From Spartobacteria bacterium LR76 (lineage in GTDB: Bacteria > Verrucomicrobiota > Verrucomicrobiia > Chthoniobacterales > Terrimicrobiaceae), in contig QAYZ01000016.1 of NCBI GenBank assembly GCA_003054655.1, positions 992,001 to 1,056,000 of the forward strand: 64,000 bases of DNA, given 5' to 3'. Below are positions 26,992-36,005 of the stretch, one piece after another. The notes below the pieces were generated by a model. It ran no database searches. It was given only the letters and a program-made list of their open reading frames with translations, and was not told the origin of the DNA. Both the position numbers and the translations under genes were made by a program. Numbering within the stretch: position 1 is the stretch's first letter; each line of letters opens with the position of its first letter.

Positions 26992-29463
26992 CTACTCGAA
27001 GCTGTCGACAAGCGAGAAGACTTCCAACTGGTCCTTCACCGCCGCGAGGTTGGAAGGCTCGCTCAACGTCACAGTGATCGTCCGTTCCTCCCCGGCATAC
27101 AGATCGATGAAGTTGTCATCGGCGCGGAACTCCAAGGCCGGGAAATTCACCTGCACGGCATGGTGAAAGGTCCTGGAGGCCAGCGATATCGCATACTGGG
27201 TCTTTGACAGCGCCTTCACCTTGGAGCGGATCGGTGCGCGCTTGAGGTTGAGATACCTCTGGGCCGTGAAGAAGGCCGTCCGACGGGCCTCCGCGCCATC
27301 CTCGGTCACCAGCTCCGCCTTCAGATAGATTTCCGACGCACCGTATTTCGCAAGTTCCTTGCGGGCGTCCACCGTTTCTTGAAGGACCGACTGGCCATAC
27401 GCGAGCACGACCTTGCGGGACCCGGACCGCAGCACCTTGCCTGCCAGCGTTTCGATGCTCCAGGCGAGCGTGGCTTTTTGCCGTGGCGTCTGGCCATCGT
27501 AAACGGTGTGAATCTCCACCCCGCGGACCGTGCTGAGGAAGGAGTTGTTTTTGCCGATGGACTCCTCGCCGAGCACCTTGAGACTCAGGAGAGCCGGGGC
27601 AAAGAAGCGGCAGGCCTCGTATTGCAAGGCCTTCCAGCGTCCCTTGTACTCCAGACTGCTCCATGAAGCGACCGGCCAGCAGTCATTCAACTGCCAGTAT
27701 AGGGCGCCCATCGTGCGGGGCATGGAGCGGCGGAAGTGCTCGATGCCTACCTTCATGCAATAGGCCTGGTTCAGTTGGGACAGGTAAGACAGGGATCGAA
27801 AATCCCTCGGGAACCGATAGAGGCGGGACACGTAGTCCATGATGATGAGGTTGCCCGCGCCATTCTTCTGGTGATTTTCCATCACCGGGCCGAAGACGTT
27901 CAAGTCGTCCTCGTTGCAATACGTCTTGGCCACCTCCAGCGAACTGTACGACTGCATCCCAAACTCCGAGCAGAACCGGAAGTTCTTCTCCTCGTACATG
28001 CTCACCGGCTTGCGCATGTGCCAGACATCCCAGAAGTGACAGTCTCCTCCGCGCTCGTTGTTGTGGCCAGCCTCGTATCCATCGGGGTTGTGCGGGGAAC
28101 ATGGCCAATAGGTCGTGGCACCGTCGAATTGCGCAACGGCTTCCGGAAGGATGCCGTAGAAGACCGATTCGTACGCCTTCTTCCTCGCCTTGGTGGAGAC
28201 GATCTTGTCCGGCATCTGCTCGATCTCATTGTTGCCGCACCAGAGGGCGAGGCAGGCGCGATGAGCCAGCCTCTGGACCTGATACTCCGCCTCGGTCTTC
28301 ACACTGGCCAGAAACTTTCTGTCACCCGGATACAGCGCACAGGCAAACATGAAATCCTGCCACACCAAAAGCCCCTTTTCGTCGCAGAGATCGTAGAAGT
28401 CCTCCATCTCGTAAATCCCGCCTCCCCAGACGCGGATCATGTTCATGTGTGCATCCACGGCCGAACTCAGCAGATTATCGTACTCCTCCCGGGTCACCCG
28501 GGCGACGAAGCTATCGGCGGGAATCCAGTTGGCCCCTTTGGCAAAAATCGTGCGTCCGTTGACAACAAACTGAAATGATTCGCCGAACTCGTCGGGATGA
28601 CGATCGAGGACGATGGTGCGCAACCCGATCTTGCGGTTCCACGTGTCGAGCACCCGGCCCGACTTATCAAGCCAGCGAAGCTCTATCGTGTAGAGCGGCT
28701 GCTCGCCGTGCCCATTGGGCCACCAAAGCGCAGGATTCGCGATGACGACCTCGGCCCCTTGAAACTCCGCCACGACCTTCCCGTCCAGTGTGATGGTCCC
28801 TTCCAATTTTCCAGCCGCCGTGCGCTCCATGCGCGGAGTGAACCCGAGCTTCACCCTGCCCCGCGAATGCTCCTGGCTCACGCCCACGGAGCGGAAGCGA
28901 TTCCCGCTCCATCCCTCCAGGTAGACAGGTTTCCACAAGCCGGAGGAAACAAAGCGCGGACCCCAATCCCAGCCAAACGCGCAGGCCTCCTTGCGGAGGT
29001 GCGAACTGCCGCCCACCGCATCGTTCCATTCGATCAATTCCTCCCCCGTGAGACGATCTCGTATTTCCTTCATCGGGCTGCGAAACTTGATCTCAAGGAC
29101 GTTCTCCCCCTCCGCCTTCAGCAGCCTGGTCACGTCAAACCGATAGCCGATGAACATGTTGTCGACCCGCGCGAGCTCCTTCCCGTTGAAGCGGATTATC
29201 GCGACCGTATCGATGCCCTCAAAGACCAGATCCACCCGATCTTCCGCGAGGACCGCCGGATCGATCTCGAATGTCCTGCGATAGATGAAATCCAGCTCCT
29301 CAAGATGCTGGAGCGCCACTTCATTGCGGCCCCAGTACGGATCTGGGATCAAGCCGTGGCTCAGGAGATCGGTGTGCGCACACCCCGGCACCTGCGCCGA
29401 CAGCCAGCGGCGGGATTGCGGATCGAGGAATTTCCAATCGGAGAGGAGAGATTGTTGAAGCAT
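26992..29463 (-). CDS. Beta-mannosidase, glycoside hydrolase family 2
   Basis: An 823-residue GH2 enzyme that should release mannose from beta-mannosides, including mannan fragments. Domains in order are the sugar-binding jelly roll (residues 1-170), the immunoglobulin-like domain, the TIM barrel and two C-terminal beta domains. In the barrel, VWGGGIYEMEDFYDLCDEKG is typical, the acid/base is Glu in LWCGNNEIEQ and the nucleophile Glu in FCSEFGMQS. No signal peptide is seen, so it probably acts inside the cell on imported oligosaccharides. The divergent AraC regulator 81 bases away is the likely controller. Confidence 0.93.
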   Translation of the reverse strand: MLQQSLLSDWKFLDPQSRRWLSAQVPGCAHTDLLSHGLIPDPYWGRNEVALQHLEELDFIYRRTFEIDPAVLAEDRVDLVFEGIDTVAIIRFNGKELARVDNMFIGYRFDVTRLLKAEGENVLEIKFRSPMKEIRDRLTGEELIEWNDAVGGSSHLRKEACAFGWDWGPRFVSSGLWKPVYLEGWSGNRFRSVGVSQEHSRGRVKLGFTPRMERTAAGKLEGTITLDGKVVAEFQGAEVVIANPALWWPNGHGEQPLYTIELRWLDKSGRVLDTWNRKIGLRTIVLDRHPDEFGESFQFVVNGRTIFAKGANWIPADSFVARVTREEYDNLLSSAVDAHMNMIRVWGGGIYEMEDFYDLCDEKGLLVWQDFMFACALYPGDRKFLASVKTEAEYQVQRLAHRACLALWCGNNEIEQMPDKIVSTKARKKAYESVFYGILPEAVAQFDGATTYWPCSPHNPDGYEAGHNNERGGDCHFWDVWHMRKPVSMYEEKNFRFCSEFGMQSYSSLEVAKTYCNEDDLNVFGPVMENHQKNGAGNLIIMDYVSRLYRFPRDFRSLSYLSQLNQAYCMKVGIEHFRRSMPRTMGALYWQLNDCWPVASWSSLEYKGRWKALQYEACRFFAPALLSLKVLGEESIGKNNSFLSTVRGVEIHTVYDGQTPRQKATLAWSIETLAGKVLRSGSRKVVLAYGQSVLQETVDARKELAKYGASEIYLKAELVTEDGAEARRTAFFTAQRYLNLKRAPIRSKVKALSKTQYAISLASRTFHHAVQVNFPALEFRADDNFIDLYAGEERTITVTLSEPSNLAAVKDQLEVFSLVDSFE

Positions 29464-29523
29464 GATAGCGAAAAACTATTCTTTCGATCCATATTCCCCA
29501 TTTACTTCCTCGCCTCCATCGAA

Positions 29524-29535
29524 TTTGATATCAAA
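29524..29535. promoter_or_regulatory. Palindrome in the GH2/araC divergent promoter region
   Basis: TTTGATATCAAA is a perfect 12-base palindrome ending nine bases before the AraC-type gene. It sits in the 81-base region shared by both genes, so it may be an operator or autoregulatory site. It could also be chance in an AT-rich stretch. Confidence 0.3.
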
Positions 29536-29544
29536 ATCCTCTGA

Positions 29545-30327
29545 ATGCTTGTGAAAAGCTCCACCCCCTACGAACTCCTTGGCGTGGCCATGTACTACCA
29601 GCCGGAAGGTTGCGAACCCGACTATGATGTCGTCCCCGCCGGCATCGAACGCGTGGAGCTCGTCATCGGCGGCCGGGGATGGTTGCGCACCCCGGACGGG
29701 TATCTCGAGGTCAAGCCCGGCCACCTGCTCTGGCACATCGTCGGCGAAGAAACGATCTCCCGCAGCGACTGGAAGAACCCCTATTTTTGTCTCTCCCTCC
29801 ACCTGCGCGTCGCCTCCGGCCACAGCCGCCCATGCCCGCGCATTTCCGTCTGGTCCGATCTGGAATCCGCCCGCGTCTTTTGCGACCAGGCCGTCCGGTG
29901 GAATGCGGATGAAACCGTGAGCCGCGATGGCCTGGTGCAATTCATCATCGGCTCCATGCTGATCCAGGCATCACAAAGCGCACGGCAGGAATCCATCAAA
30001 GTCCCGATGCGGGTGAGCCGCGCATTGCAGGCGATCGAGTATCGTCATTGCGAAAAGATCAGTGTGCCGCAAGTAGCCCGCGCCGCCGGAGTTTCCTGCT
30101 CCCATTTGCATGCCCTCTTCCGTGAATACTTCAATGCCTCACCGCACGAAATGGTCGTCAAATATCGGCTGCGCTCCGCCCGCGAACAGCTCGCCGGCAC
30201 CGACCGCTCGATCAAGGAAATCGCCCTGGGTTGCGGCTTCACCTCCGCAGCCGCCTTCTGCCACACCTTCCGCACCCAATCGGGAGAAACTCCGCTGGCC
30301 TATCGCAACCGGCAGCTCGGCCGATAG
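29545..30327 (+). CDS. AraC-family transcriptional regulator
   Basis: A 260-residue DNA-binding regulator. The N-terminal 150 residues form a cupin-like ligand domain (LVIGGRGWLRTPDGYLEVK). The C-terminal 100 residues hold the double helix-turn-helix: VPQVARAAGVSCSHLHALFR, then IKEIALGCGFTSAAAFCHTF, closing with the family end GETPLAYR. It is divergent from the beta-mannosidase gene and probably activates it in response to a mannoside. The ligand is inferred from context only. Confidence 0.92.
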   Translation: MLVKSSTPYELLGVAMYYQPEGCEPDYDVVPAGIERVELVIGGRGWLRTPDGYLEVKPGHLLWHIVGEETISRSDWKNPYFCLSLHLRVASGHSRPCPRISVWSDLESARVFCDQAVRWNADETVSRDGLVQFIIGSMLIQASQSARQESIKVPMRVSRALQAIEYRHCEKISVPQVARAAGVSCSHLHALFREYFNASPHEMVVKYRLRSAREQLAGTDRSIKEIALGCGFTSAAAFCHTFRTQSGETPLAYRNRQLGR

Positions 30328-30381
30328 CCATCGTCAGCCAGTGCCCGCGACGACTGGTTCATCCGCCCCTGATTTTTTCCG

Positions 30382-31473
30382 TCAGGAAAGCACGATCGCA
30401 TCCGCCTCGATCTCAAAAAGCAAATCGTGACGGCATACGTCTGCCTGAAAGCAAACGATCGGAATGTCTGACAACCCGCGTTCCAGGGCGATTCTCCGAA
30501 AGACCGGCAGGTGTTCGCGCTTGTGCTTGAGGTAGGCGATGGATCGCGAAACGTCCGCCCAGCCAAACCCCTGTTTCAGCAGGATCGCCTCCATCACATC
30601 CAGGCTCAACCGGATCTGCTTCTCGATATCTCCGACATGAATGGTCAACCCGCCGGGTTCGATGGATGCGGTGCCCGAAACGTAGAGCTCGCGGAAGTCC
30701 CGGTGCCTCACCTCGACCGCCCGGCTGAATGAACTGCCGTAATTCTCCGCCGAACATTGCAAAGGTGACGAATGCCGGTGCAAGGTCAGCTCGCTGCCCT
30801 TGGGCTGCACCGCCAGGAAACTGCCGGTGATCGCCGCGCCGCGTGTATTTCCTGCTCCGACACCTGTGCTGGCAGGAACGATCCGGTCAAACACCCCTCG
30901 CTCCTTATAAAAACGGGTGCGCACGTCGTTCAGCGTGTCATACCAGTCAAGCACCGCGCTGGGATACAGCCAGGTGCGAATGCAATCTGTAAACGCAAAG
31001 CCCTGCGCCTCCAGGACGCGCTCAAAAACCTCATAGAGCTGGCGGCACTGCACCCCTGGGGTCGCGGAGAGATCCTTCGGGTAGAGGTCGCCGACCTGAC
31101 AATATCTCGCCGTTTCATCCTCCCATGCCACACCACTGACCCGTCCCTCGTAACGGACCGGAGCAGCACTGGCCCCTTCGATCTCGAAAAATTGAAAGGA
31201 AATCGGAGAACCTTCATCAGGAAGCGTAGCTCCATGCTGCTGGGGCAGCAGCCGAATGGCCCCTTCCGGCAGCAATCCTCCCGCCGGGCCAAAGACATAC
31301 TGCATCGCCCGGCAACCCCGGCCCATCTCCCCCGGCAGCCGATCCTCAAAGTCTTCCGAAAGGCCGTTGCCAGTGGCGATCCGCAATCTATTGCCAGATG
31401 ACTCCAGCAAGGTCTCCTGCCAGGAAGGCCCGTGAGAACGTCGCAGCAAGGAAACGGTTTTCGGAACAGACAT
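30382..31473 (-). CDS. FkbO/Hyg5-like chorismatase or RidA-superfamily protein
   Basis: A 363-residue protein with a variable N-terminal half and a C-terminal RidA (YjgF) fold. Signatures shared with FkbO, Hyg5 and XanB2 are PASTGVG near residue 205 and LYVSGTASIEPGGLTIHVGD near 270, with FERVLEAQGF in the middle. These enzymes split chorismate to give pyruvate and a (dihydro)hydroxybenzoate. No biosynthetic gene cluster lies around it. ATG 31473 is used; the longer frame would need TTG 31515. The superfamily is clear, but the reaction is inferred. Confidence 0.68.
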   Translation of the reverse strand: MSVPKTVSLLRRSHGPSWQETLLESSGNRLRIATGNGLSEDFEDRLPGEMGRGCRAMQYVFGPAGGLLPEGAIRLLPQQHGATLPDEGSPISFQFFEIEGASAAPVRYEGRVSGVAWEDETARYCQVGDLYPKDLSATPGVQCRQLYEVFERVLEAQGFAFTDCIRTWLYPSAVLDWYDTLNDVRTRFYKERGVFDRIVPASTGVGAGNTRGAAITGSFLAVQPKGSELTLHRHSSPLQCSAENYGSSFSRAVEVRHRDFRELYVSGTASIEPGGLTIHVGDIEKQIRLSLDVMEAILLKQGFGWADVSRSIAYLKHKREHLPVFRRIALERGLSDIPIVCFQADVCRHDLLFEIEADAIVLS

Positions 31474-31595
31474 AGACAGCCCGCATAGATTCGCTCCCTG
31501 CGCTTCTCTGGTCAATGTTGTTGGCGCTTCCCCGATCCTGATTACCTATCCTCATTGCTGGGCGGAAGAGCACTTCTTGATTAGAGAAAGAGTGG

Positions 31596-31666
31596 AGCGG
31601 GTAGCGGGAATCGAACCCGCATGGCCTGCTTGGAAGGCAGGAACTTTACCATTAAGCTATACCCGC
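31596..31666 (-). tRNA. tRNA-Gly (anticodon TCC)
   Basis: On the minus strand the 71-base cloverleaf has acceptor arms GCGGGTA and TACCCGC, an anticodon stem CCTGC/GCAGG with loop CTTCCAA (anticodon TCC), and the T arm GCGGGTTCGATTCCCGC. The 3' CCA is not encoded. It lies 48 bases downstream of the DoxX gene on the same strand. Confidence 0.97.
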
Positions 31667-31714
31667 AATGGGTCAGGCAGTATCTCGATCGAGGCCGCTT
31701 TCGTCAACGGCAAT

Positions 31715-32164
31715 TTATCCAATCGTTGGCAGGAGATTGGTGCCGATTGCCCGATCGATGGACAGGTGTCCTCCACCGAGGAAGAGCAAGGCCAGCCCCG
31801 AGGCGAGGATGGTTAGCGGCAACTGGACATTCTCAAAGGTGGTGCCGCCATGGACGTAAAAAATGGCGGCACCCATCAGGATCACCACCAACAGGCCACC
31901 CAAACGGGTAAGAAGACCAAAAAACAGAAGCACCACGACGGCGAGCTCGGCAACGATGGCGGCAGAGATCAGGATAACGGGCAGGTTCACGCCCTCGGCC
32001 GAGGTCCAGGCATGGACAGTAGCCATCCACCCGTCGCCGCCGAACCAACCGAAAGCCTTCTGGCCACCTTGATACAGGAAAATCGCCACCATGGCCATCC
32101 GGAGAAAAAACGGGCCAAAACTCGGCGGAGTCCGAAAGAAAAGATACACCGGATTGGTCGACAC
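31715..32164 (-). CDS. DoxX-family membrane protein
   Basis: A four-helix inner-membrane protein of about 149 residues. The first helix runs into YQGGQKAFGWFGGDGW, the family's characteristic glycine-rich loop, and VVLLFFGLLTRLGGLLVVILMG forms helices two and three. The likely start is GTG at 32164, because no ATG gives a complete first helix; the frame continues upstream without family character. The family has varied, mostly redox- or respiration-linked roles; none can be assigned here. Confidence 0.8.
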   Translation of the reverse strand: MSTNPVYLFFRTPPSFGPFFLRMAMVAIFLYQGGQKAFGWFGGDGWMATVHAWTSAEGVNLPVILISAAIVAELAVVVLLFFGLLTRLGGLLVVILMGAAIFYVHGGTTFENVQLPLTILASGLALLFLGGGHLSIDRAIGTNLLPTIG

Positions 32165-32249
32165 GCGGGGGACGCTAACAAACCTGGGAGCAAGGAGGAA
32201 AGGAAAACTGTTTGGCTCCTGGTATGGTCGCCGTCTAGGGTGTGCGCCC

Positions 32250-32948
32250 ATGTCCGGTCGCAAACCTCTCCCACCGCCTTTCCTGGCATACACGGCTCCA
32301 TTTGTCGTGTTCCTGCTGTTTCTCGCTCTGGAGCAGGGAATTTCGTCTCTTGGTGCGGAGTCCGGCCAGTGGTGGCTGGCGACCCCGAAGTACTGGGTTT
32401 TCCCGCTGCAGACGCTGGTTTGTGGAGGGCTCCTTCTTTATTACTGGCGTCATTACCAGTTTGGACCGCTTGCGTCCGGCTGGGTCGGTATTCTTGGCGG
32501 GCTGGTGATTCTGGGCATCTGGATCGCTCCTCAGGCGGTGCTCGGGTTTCCCCCGCGAATCGCCGGAGGCTTCGACCCTTACTCGCTGGGAACAGAGGGA
32601 GCCACGCCCGCCTTGATGATTGCAGCCCGCTTCGCCCGCCTCGTCATCGTGGTGCCGCTGGTCGAGGAGATTTTCTGGCGAGGCTTCCTCATGCGCTATC
32701 TCATCAAGGAAGATTTTCAGAAAGTCCCGTTCGGCGCTTACTCTCACCTGTCGTTTTTTGGGGTCGCCGGGTTGTTTATGCTGGTGCACAGTCAGGCGGA
32801 CTGGCCTGCCGCATTTCTCTCGGGTATCATTTTCAACGCCATTGCCGTGAAGACCAAGAGCCTGTTTGCGTGTGTCATCGCACACGCCGTAGCCAATCTC
32901 GGTCTCGGGATGTACATCATGACGACGCGGCAGTGGGGATTCTGGTAG
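32250..32948 (+). CDS. CAAX protease-related membrane protein (CPBP family, PEP-CTERM-associated type)
   Basis: A 232-residue integral membrane protein with about seven helices. The CPBP glutamic-protease motifs are visible: EEIFWRGFLMR near residue 145, and later HSQADWPAAFLSGIIFN and CVIAHAVANLGLG with the conserved histidines. It resembles the CAAX prenyl protease-related proteins found with exosortase/PEP-CTERM systems. No exosortase gene is in the window. ATG 32250 is preferred to an earlier frame start at 32091, which would overlap the DoxX gene. The nadE gene starts four bases after its stop. Confidence 0.85.
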   Translation: MSGRKPLPPPFLAYTAPFVVFLLFLALEQGISSLGAESGQWWLATPKYWVFPLQTLVCGGLLLYYWRHYQFGPLASGWVGILGGLVILGIWIAPQAVLGFPPRIAGGFDPYSLGTEGATPALMIAARFARLVIVVPLVEEIFWRGFLMRYLIKEDFQKVPFGAYSHLSFFGVAGLFMLVHSQADWPAAFLSGIIFNAIAVKTKSLFACVIAHAVANLGLGMYIMTTRQWGFW

Positions 32949-32952
32949 AAAC

Positions 32953-34584
32953 ATGAAGATCGGCTTTGCCCAACTCAATACGACCGTCGGCGACTTCGCC
33001 GGGAATTGTGAACGCATCCTCTCGGCTTACACGAAGCTGGCCTCGGAGGGTGCCGAGATCGTCCTCACGCCGGAACTCTCCATCACCGGATATCCGCCGC
33101 AGGATTTGCTCTTCAAATCGCAGTTCGTACCCCGCAATCTGGAAGCCCTTGCGGCACTCCAAAAGGCGGTGACTCGGGCCGCGCTGGTGGTCGGGTTTGT
33201 CGATGTCAACACCTCCAGCCATGGCAGGCCTTTTCGCAACGCCGCCGCGGTGCTCCAGCCCGGCAGGGAGCCATCCATCGTCCACAAGACATTGCTGCCG
33301 ACCTACGACGTGTTTGACGAGGCGCGCTACTTCGAACCAGCGGCCCACCATGCTCCGGTGGAGATCGGCGGCACGAAATTTGGCGTCACGATCTGCGAGG
33401 ATATCTGGACCGGGGAATACCTCCCCCGCCCGCTCTACACGAATGATCCCGTGCGGGAACTCGCCTCCGCCGGAGTGGCGGCGATCCTGAATCTCAGCGC
33501 CTCGCCCTTCGCCCTCGGCAAACCCCGCAAGCGGACCGCGATGATCGAGGAACTCGCCCGTAAATACAGTGTCCCCTTTTACTACTGCAACGCGGTCGGC
33601 GGGAATGATCAGCTCGTCTTCGATGGAAACTCGCTGGCCGTCTCCGCGAGCGGAAAGACCTTCTGGCGCGGAGCGTCCTTCACCGAAGAACTCAGCGTGA
33701 TCGACGAAAGCGACCTTCAGGAAGGGCTAAAGCCGGCTCGCGCCGACATGTCGGATCTTTACGATGCCCTCGTCCTCGGTTTGCGGGACTACATGGGGAA
33801 ATGCGGGTTCAAATCCTGCGTTCTGGGCCTGAGCGGAGGCATCGACTCGGCACTCACCGCCGTCCTCGCTGCCGAGGCGGTGGGCCGCAGCAACGTCCTG
33901 GGTGTCGCCATGCCGACCCGGTACTCCTCCCAGCACAGCGTGGACGATGCCGAGATCCTCGCCCGCAACCTCGGCATCCGCTATCTGAAAATCCCGATTC
34001 AGGAGAGCTTCCAGGCTTTCCTCGGGCAGATGAAGCCGGTCTTTGAGGGGCTGAAGGAAGACACGACGGAGGAAAACATGCAGGCCCGCCTGCGCGGTCT
34101 CACCCTCATGTCGCTCTCAAACAAATTTGGCAGCCTGCTCCTCACCACGGGCAACAAAAGCGAGCTGGCCGTCGGGTATTGCACCCTTTACGGAGACATG
34201 TGCGGCGGGCTGGCGGTGATCTCCGACGTGCCCAAGACCGTCGTGTACCAGCTCTCCGAGTATATCAATCGCAACGGCGACATCATTCCCCGCAATACCA
34301 TCGTCAAGCCGCCCAGCGCGGAGCTGCGCCCCGACCAGAAGGACCAGGATACCCTGCCGCCCTACGACCTGCTCGATACGATCCTCTCCCTCTATGTGGA
34401 GGAAAATCTCTCCGGGGCGGACATCATCGAAAAGGGATTCGATGCCGAAACGGTCCGCTGGATCGTTCGCCGGGTGGATCTCAATGAGTACAAGCGCGAA
34501 CAGGCTGCCCCGGGGCTGAAGGTCACGGGCCGCGCTTTTGGGATGGGTCGACGCATGCCGATTGCCCAGAAGTTTGTGGCTTGA
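32953..34584 (+). CDS. nadE: Glutamine-dependent NAD+ synthetase
   Basis: A 543-residue cytoplasmic enzyme that amidates nicotinate adenine dinucleotide to NAD+. The N-terminal nitrilase-like glutaminase domain shows the Glu-Lys-Cys triad in LTPELSITGYPPQDLL, HKTLLPTYDVFDEARYF and FGVTICEDIW. The C-terminal ammonia-using synthetase has the PP-loop LGLSGGIDSALTAVLAAEA near residue 293 and the closing segment GMGRRMPIAQKF. The length and domain order are standard. It is probably co-transcribed with the CAAX protease gene. Confidence 0.97.
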   Translation: MKIGFAQLNTTVGDFAGNCERILSAYTKLASEGAEIVLTPELSITGYPPQDLLFKSQFVPRNLEALAALQKAVTRAALVVGFVDVNTSSHGRPFRNAAAVLQPGREPSIVHKTLLPTYDVFDEARYFEPAAHHAPVEIGGTKFGVTICEDIWTGEYLPRPLYTNDPVRELASAGVAAILNLSASPFALGKPRKRTAMIEELARKYSVPFYYCNAVGGNDQLVFDGNSLAVSASGKTFWRGASFTEELSVIDESDLQEGLKPARADMSDLYDALVLGLRDYMGKCGFKSCVLGLSGGIDSALTAVLAAEAVGRSNVLGVAMPTRYSSQHSVDDAEILARNLGIRYLKIPIQESFQAFLGQMKPVFEGLKEDTTEENMQARLRGLTLMSLSNKFGSLLLTTGNKSELAVGYCTLYGDMCGGLAVISDVPKTVVYQLSEYINRNGDIIPRNTIVKPPSAELRPDQKDQDTLPPYDLLDTILSLYVEENLSGADIIEKGFDAETVRWIVRRVDLNEYKREQAAPGLKVTGRAFGMGRRMPIAQKFVA

Positions 34585-34675
34585 ATGAGGAAACTCCCCG
34601 GTTCTCCGCTCGGGGAAACAACTGCCCGCTAGGCTTTATCGCTGGTCTATGATATTGGTCAGGCTTGCCTTCCAA

Positions 34676-35938
34676 ATGAAAAAATCCGGCCTTGTATGGC
34701 TCATCGCAGCATCTGCTGCATTTGCAACTTCCGGAGCTCCAGCGACAGAACGCGGAAACTCCGACCTCCTTTTCCAGGGAAAATCCATCGACCAGATGGT
34801 CGTCGAGTACATGCGGGAAAAGAAAATCCCCGGTCTTTCGGTGGCGATCGTCCAAGCTCCCTACATCACACGCATCACCGGCTACGGGTATTCCGACACC
34901 GGACGCAAACTCCTGGGTGCCTCGCGAACGCTGTTTCAGATCGGCCAGATGGCCGAAGCCTACACCGCGGTAGCCGTGCTCCAGCTTGTCGAGGACGGCA
35001 AGGTCAAGCTGGACGACCCCATCGAGCAACACGTCCCGCTCACCCCGGCACCATGGCATGGCGTGACCGTGCGACAACTGCTCCAGCACCAATCAGGGCT
35101 GCCTGACTACACGAAAGCCACCCCAAAGAATCCCGGTGATCCACCGGCCCAGTTGTTCCAGGCAGTGGCCGAGCAGGGGCCGGTTTTCCCTCCGGGTTCC
35201 CAGTACGCTCAGAGCGCCACGGATTACCTCCTCCTCCAGCTTCTCGTCGAGACGGCCAGCGGGCAGAGTTACGAGAGCTTCGTCCGCGCCCGGCAGTTTG
35301 ACCGCCTGGGACTCAAGGAAACCTTCTTCGCCGGAGAAATCCCCCAGTTGCCTCGCGACCTGCCTGAGGGCGGCGAGAAACCGAGGAAGTTCCTCCAGGA
35401 AGCAGTCTTCATCAATCCGATGGAACCCGCTACCGGCTACCGGGATGACGAGTTGAAGCCCGTCGCGCTCTCCGACGCCCTCTTCCGCGCTGCCATCTAC
35501 GCCTCAGCATCCGATATCAGCATATGGGACATCGCCCTGGCTGGTGATTTGTTGTTGAAGAATGCCGATCTCAAGAAGCTCATATTTACCCCGGCAGGCA
35601 TCAAGACAGATATCCCAACCTCGGGACCCTGGCGGTTCCCGGGCCGTCCAGGACTCATGATTGCCTCGGGCAGCACGGACGGGTTTTCCTCCATTCTCTG
35701 CCGCTTTACCGATCCCAAAGACCTCCTTTGCGTGACCATCCTCGCCAACCGCGAAGGCGTCGATCTGGAGCACCTTGCCCTGCAAATCGCAGGCGCGTAC
35801 GATCCGGCCCTCGGACCCAAGTCCAAACCCACTCCAGCGGCAACTCCCACGCCCGCCGCCTCTCCGACATCGGCCCCAACGAAATCGACGGCGACGCCTG
35901 CTCCCAAGCCCTCCTCGACCCCGAGTCCAACCCCCTGA
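34676..35938 (+). CDS. Exported beta-lactamase-fold protein lacking catalytic residues
   Basis: A 420-residue exported protein with a signal peptide (KKSGLVWLIAASAAFATSGA) and a class C beta-lactamase/penicillin-binding fold (PGLSVAIVQ, LLQHQSGLPDY). The active site is missing. Where SxxK is expected there is QMAE (residues 91-94, in FQIGQMAEAYTA), and YSN aligns with QSA in PPGSQYAQSATDY. The third motif is degenerate (GSTDGF). The last 45 residues are a Pro/Thr/Ser/Ala-rich tail with PTPAA-type repeats, probably an extended linker. It is more likely a binding protein than an enzyme. ATG 34676 is chosen because it opens the signal peptide. Confidence 0.8.
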   Translation: MKKSGLVWLIAASAAFATSGAPATERGNSDLLFQGKSIDQMVVEYMREKKIPGLSVAIVQAPYITRITGYGYSDTGRKLLGASRTLFQIGQMAEAYTAVAVLQLVEDGKVKLDDPIEQHVPLTPAPWHGVTVRQLLQHQSGLPDYTKATPKNPGDPPAQLFQAVAEQGPVFPPGSQYAQSATDYLLLQLLVETASGQSYESFVRARQFDRLGLKETFFAGEIPQLPRDLPEGGEKPRKFLQEAVFINPMEPATGYRDDELKPVALSDALFRAAIYASASDISIWDIALAGDLLLKNADLKKLIFTPAGIKTDIPTSGPWRFPGRPGLMIASGSTDGFSSILCRFTDPKDLLCVTILANREGVDLEHLALQIAGAYDPALGPKSKPTPAATPTPAASPTSAPTKSTATPAPKPSSTPSPTP

Positions 35939-36005
35939 GGGAAAAGCCCGGGTTGACCTCACGCCGCCGGTGCGTTAATTCGCACGACAACCGCACTCCG
36001 CCCTC

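Noticed and set aside
34590-34612. Possible terminator hairpin (CCCCG/CGGGG) after nadE
   Set aside because: The stem is only five base pairs with a large loop and no T-run on either strand.
35825-35935. Low-complexity repeat at the end of the beta-lactamase-fold gene
   Set aside because: It is explained by the Pro/Thr/Ser/Ala-rich C-terminal tail and is not an independent repeat element.
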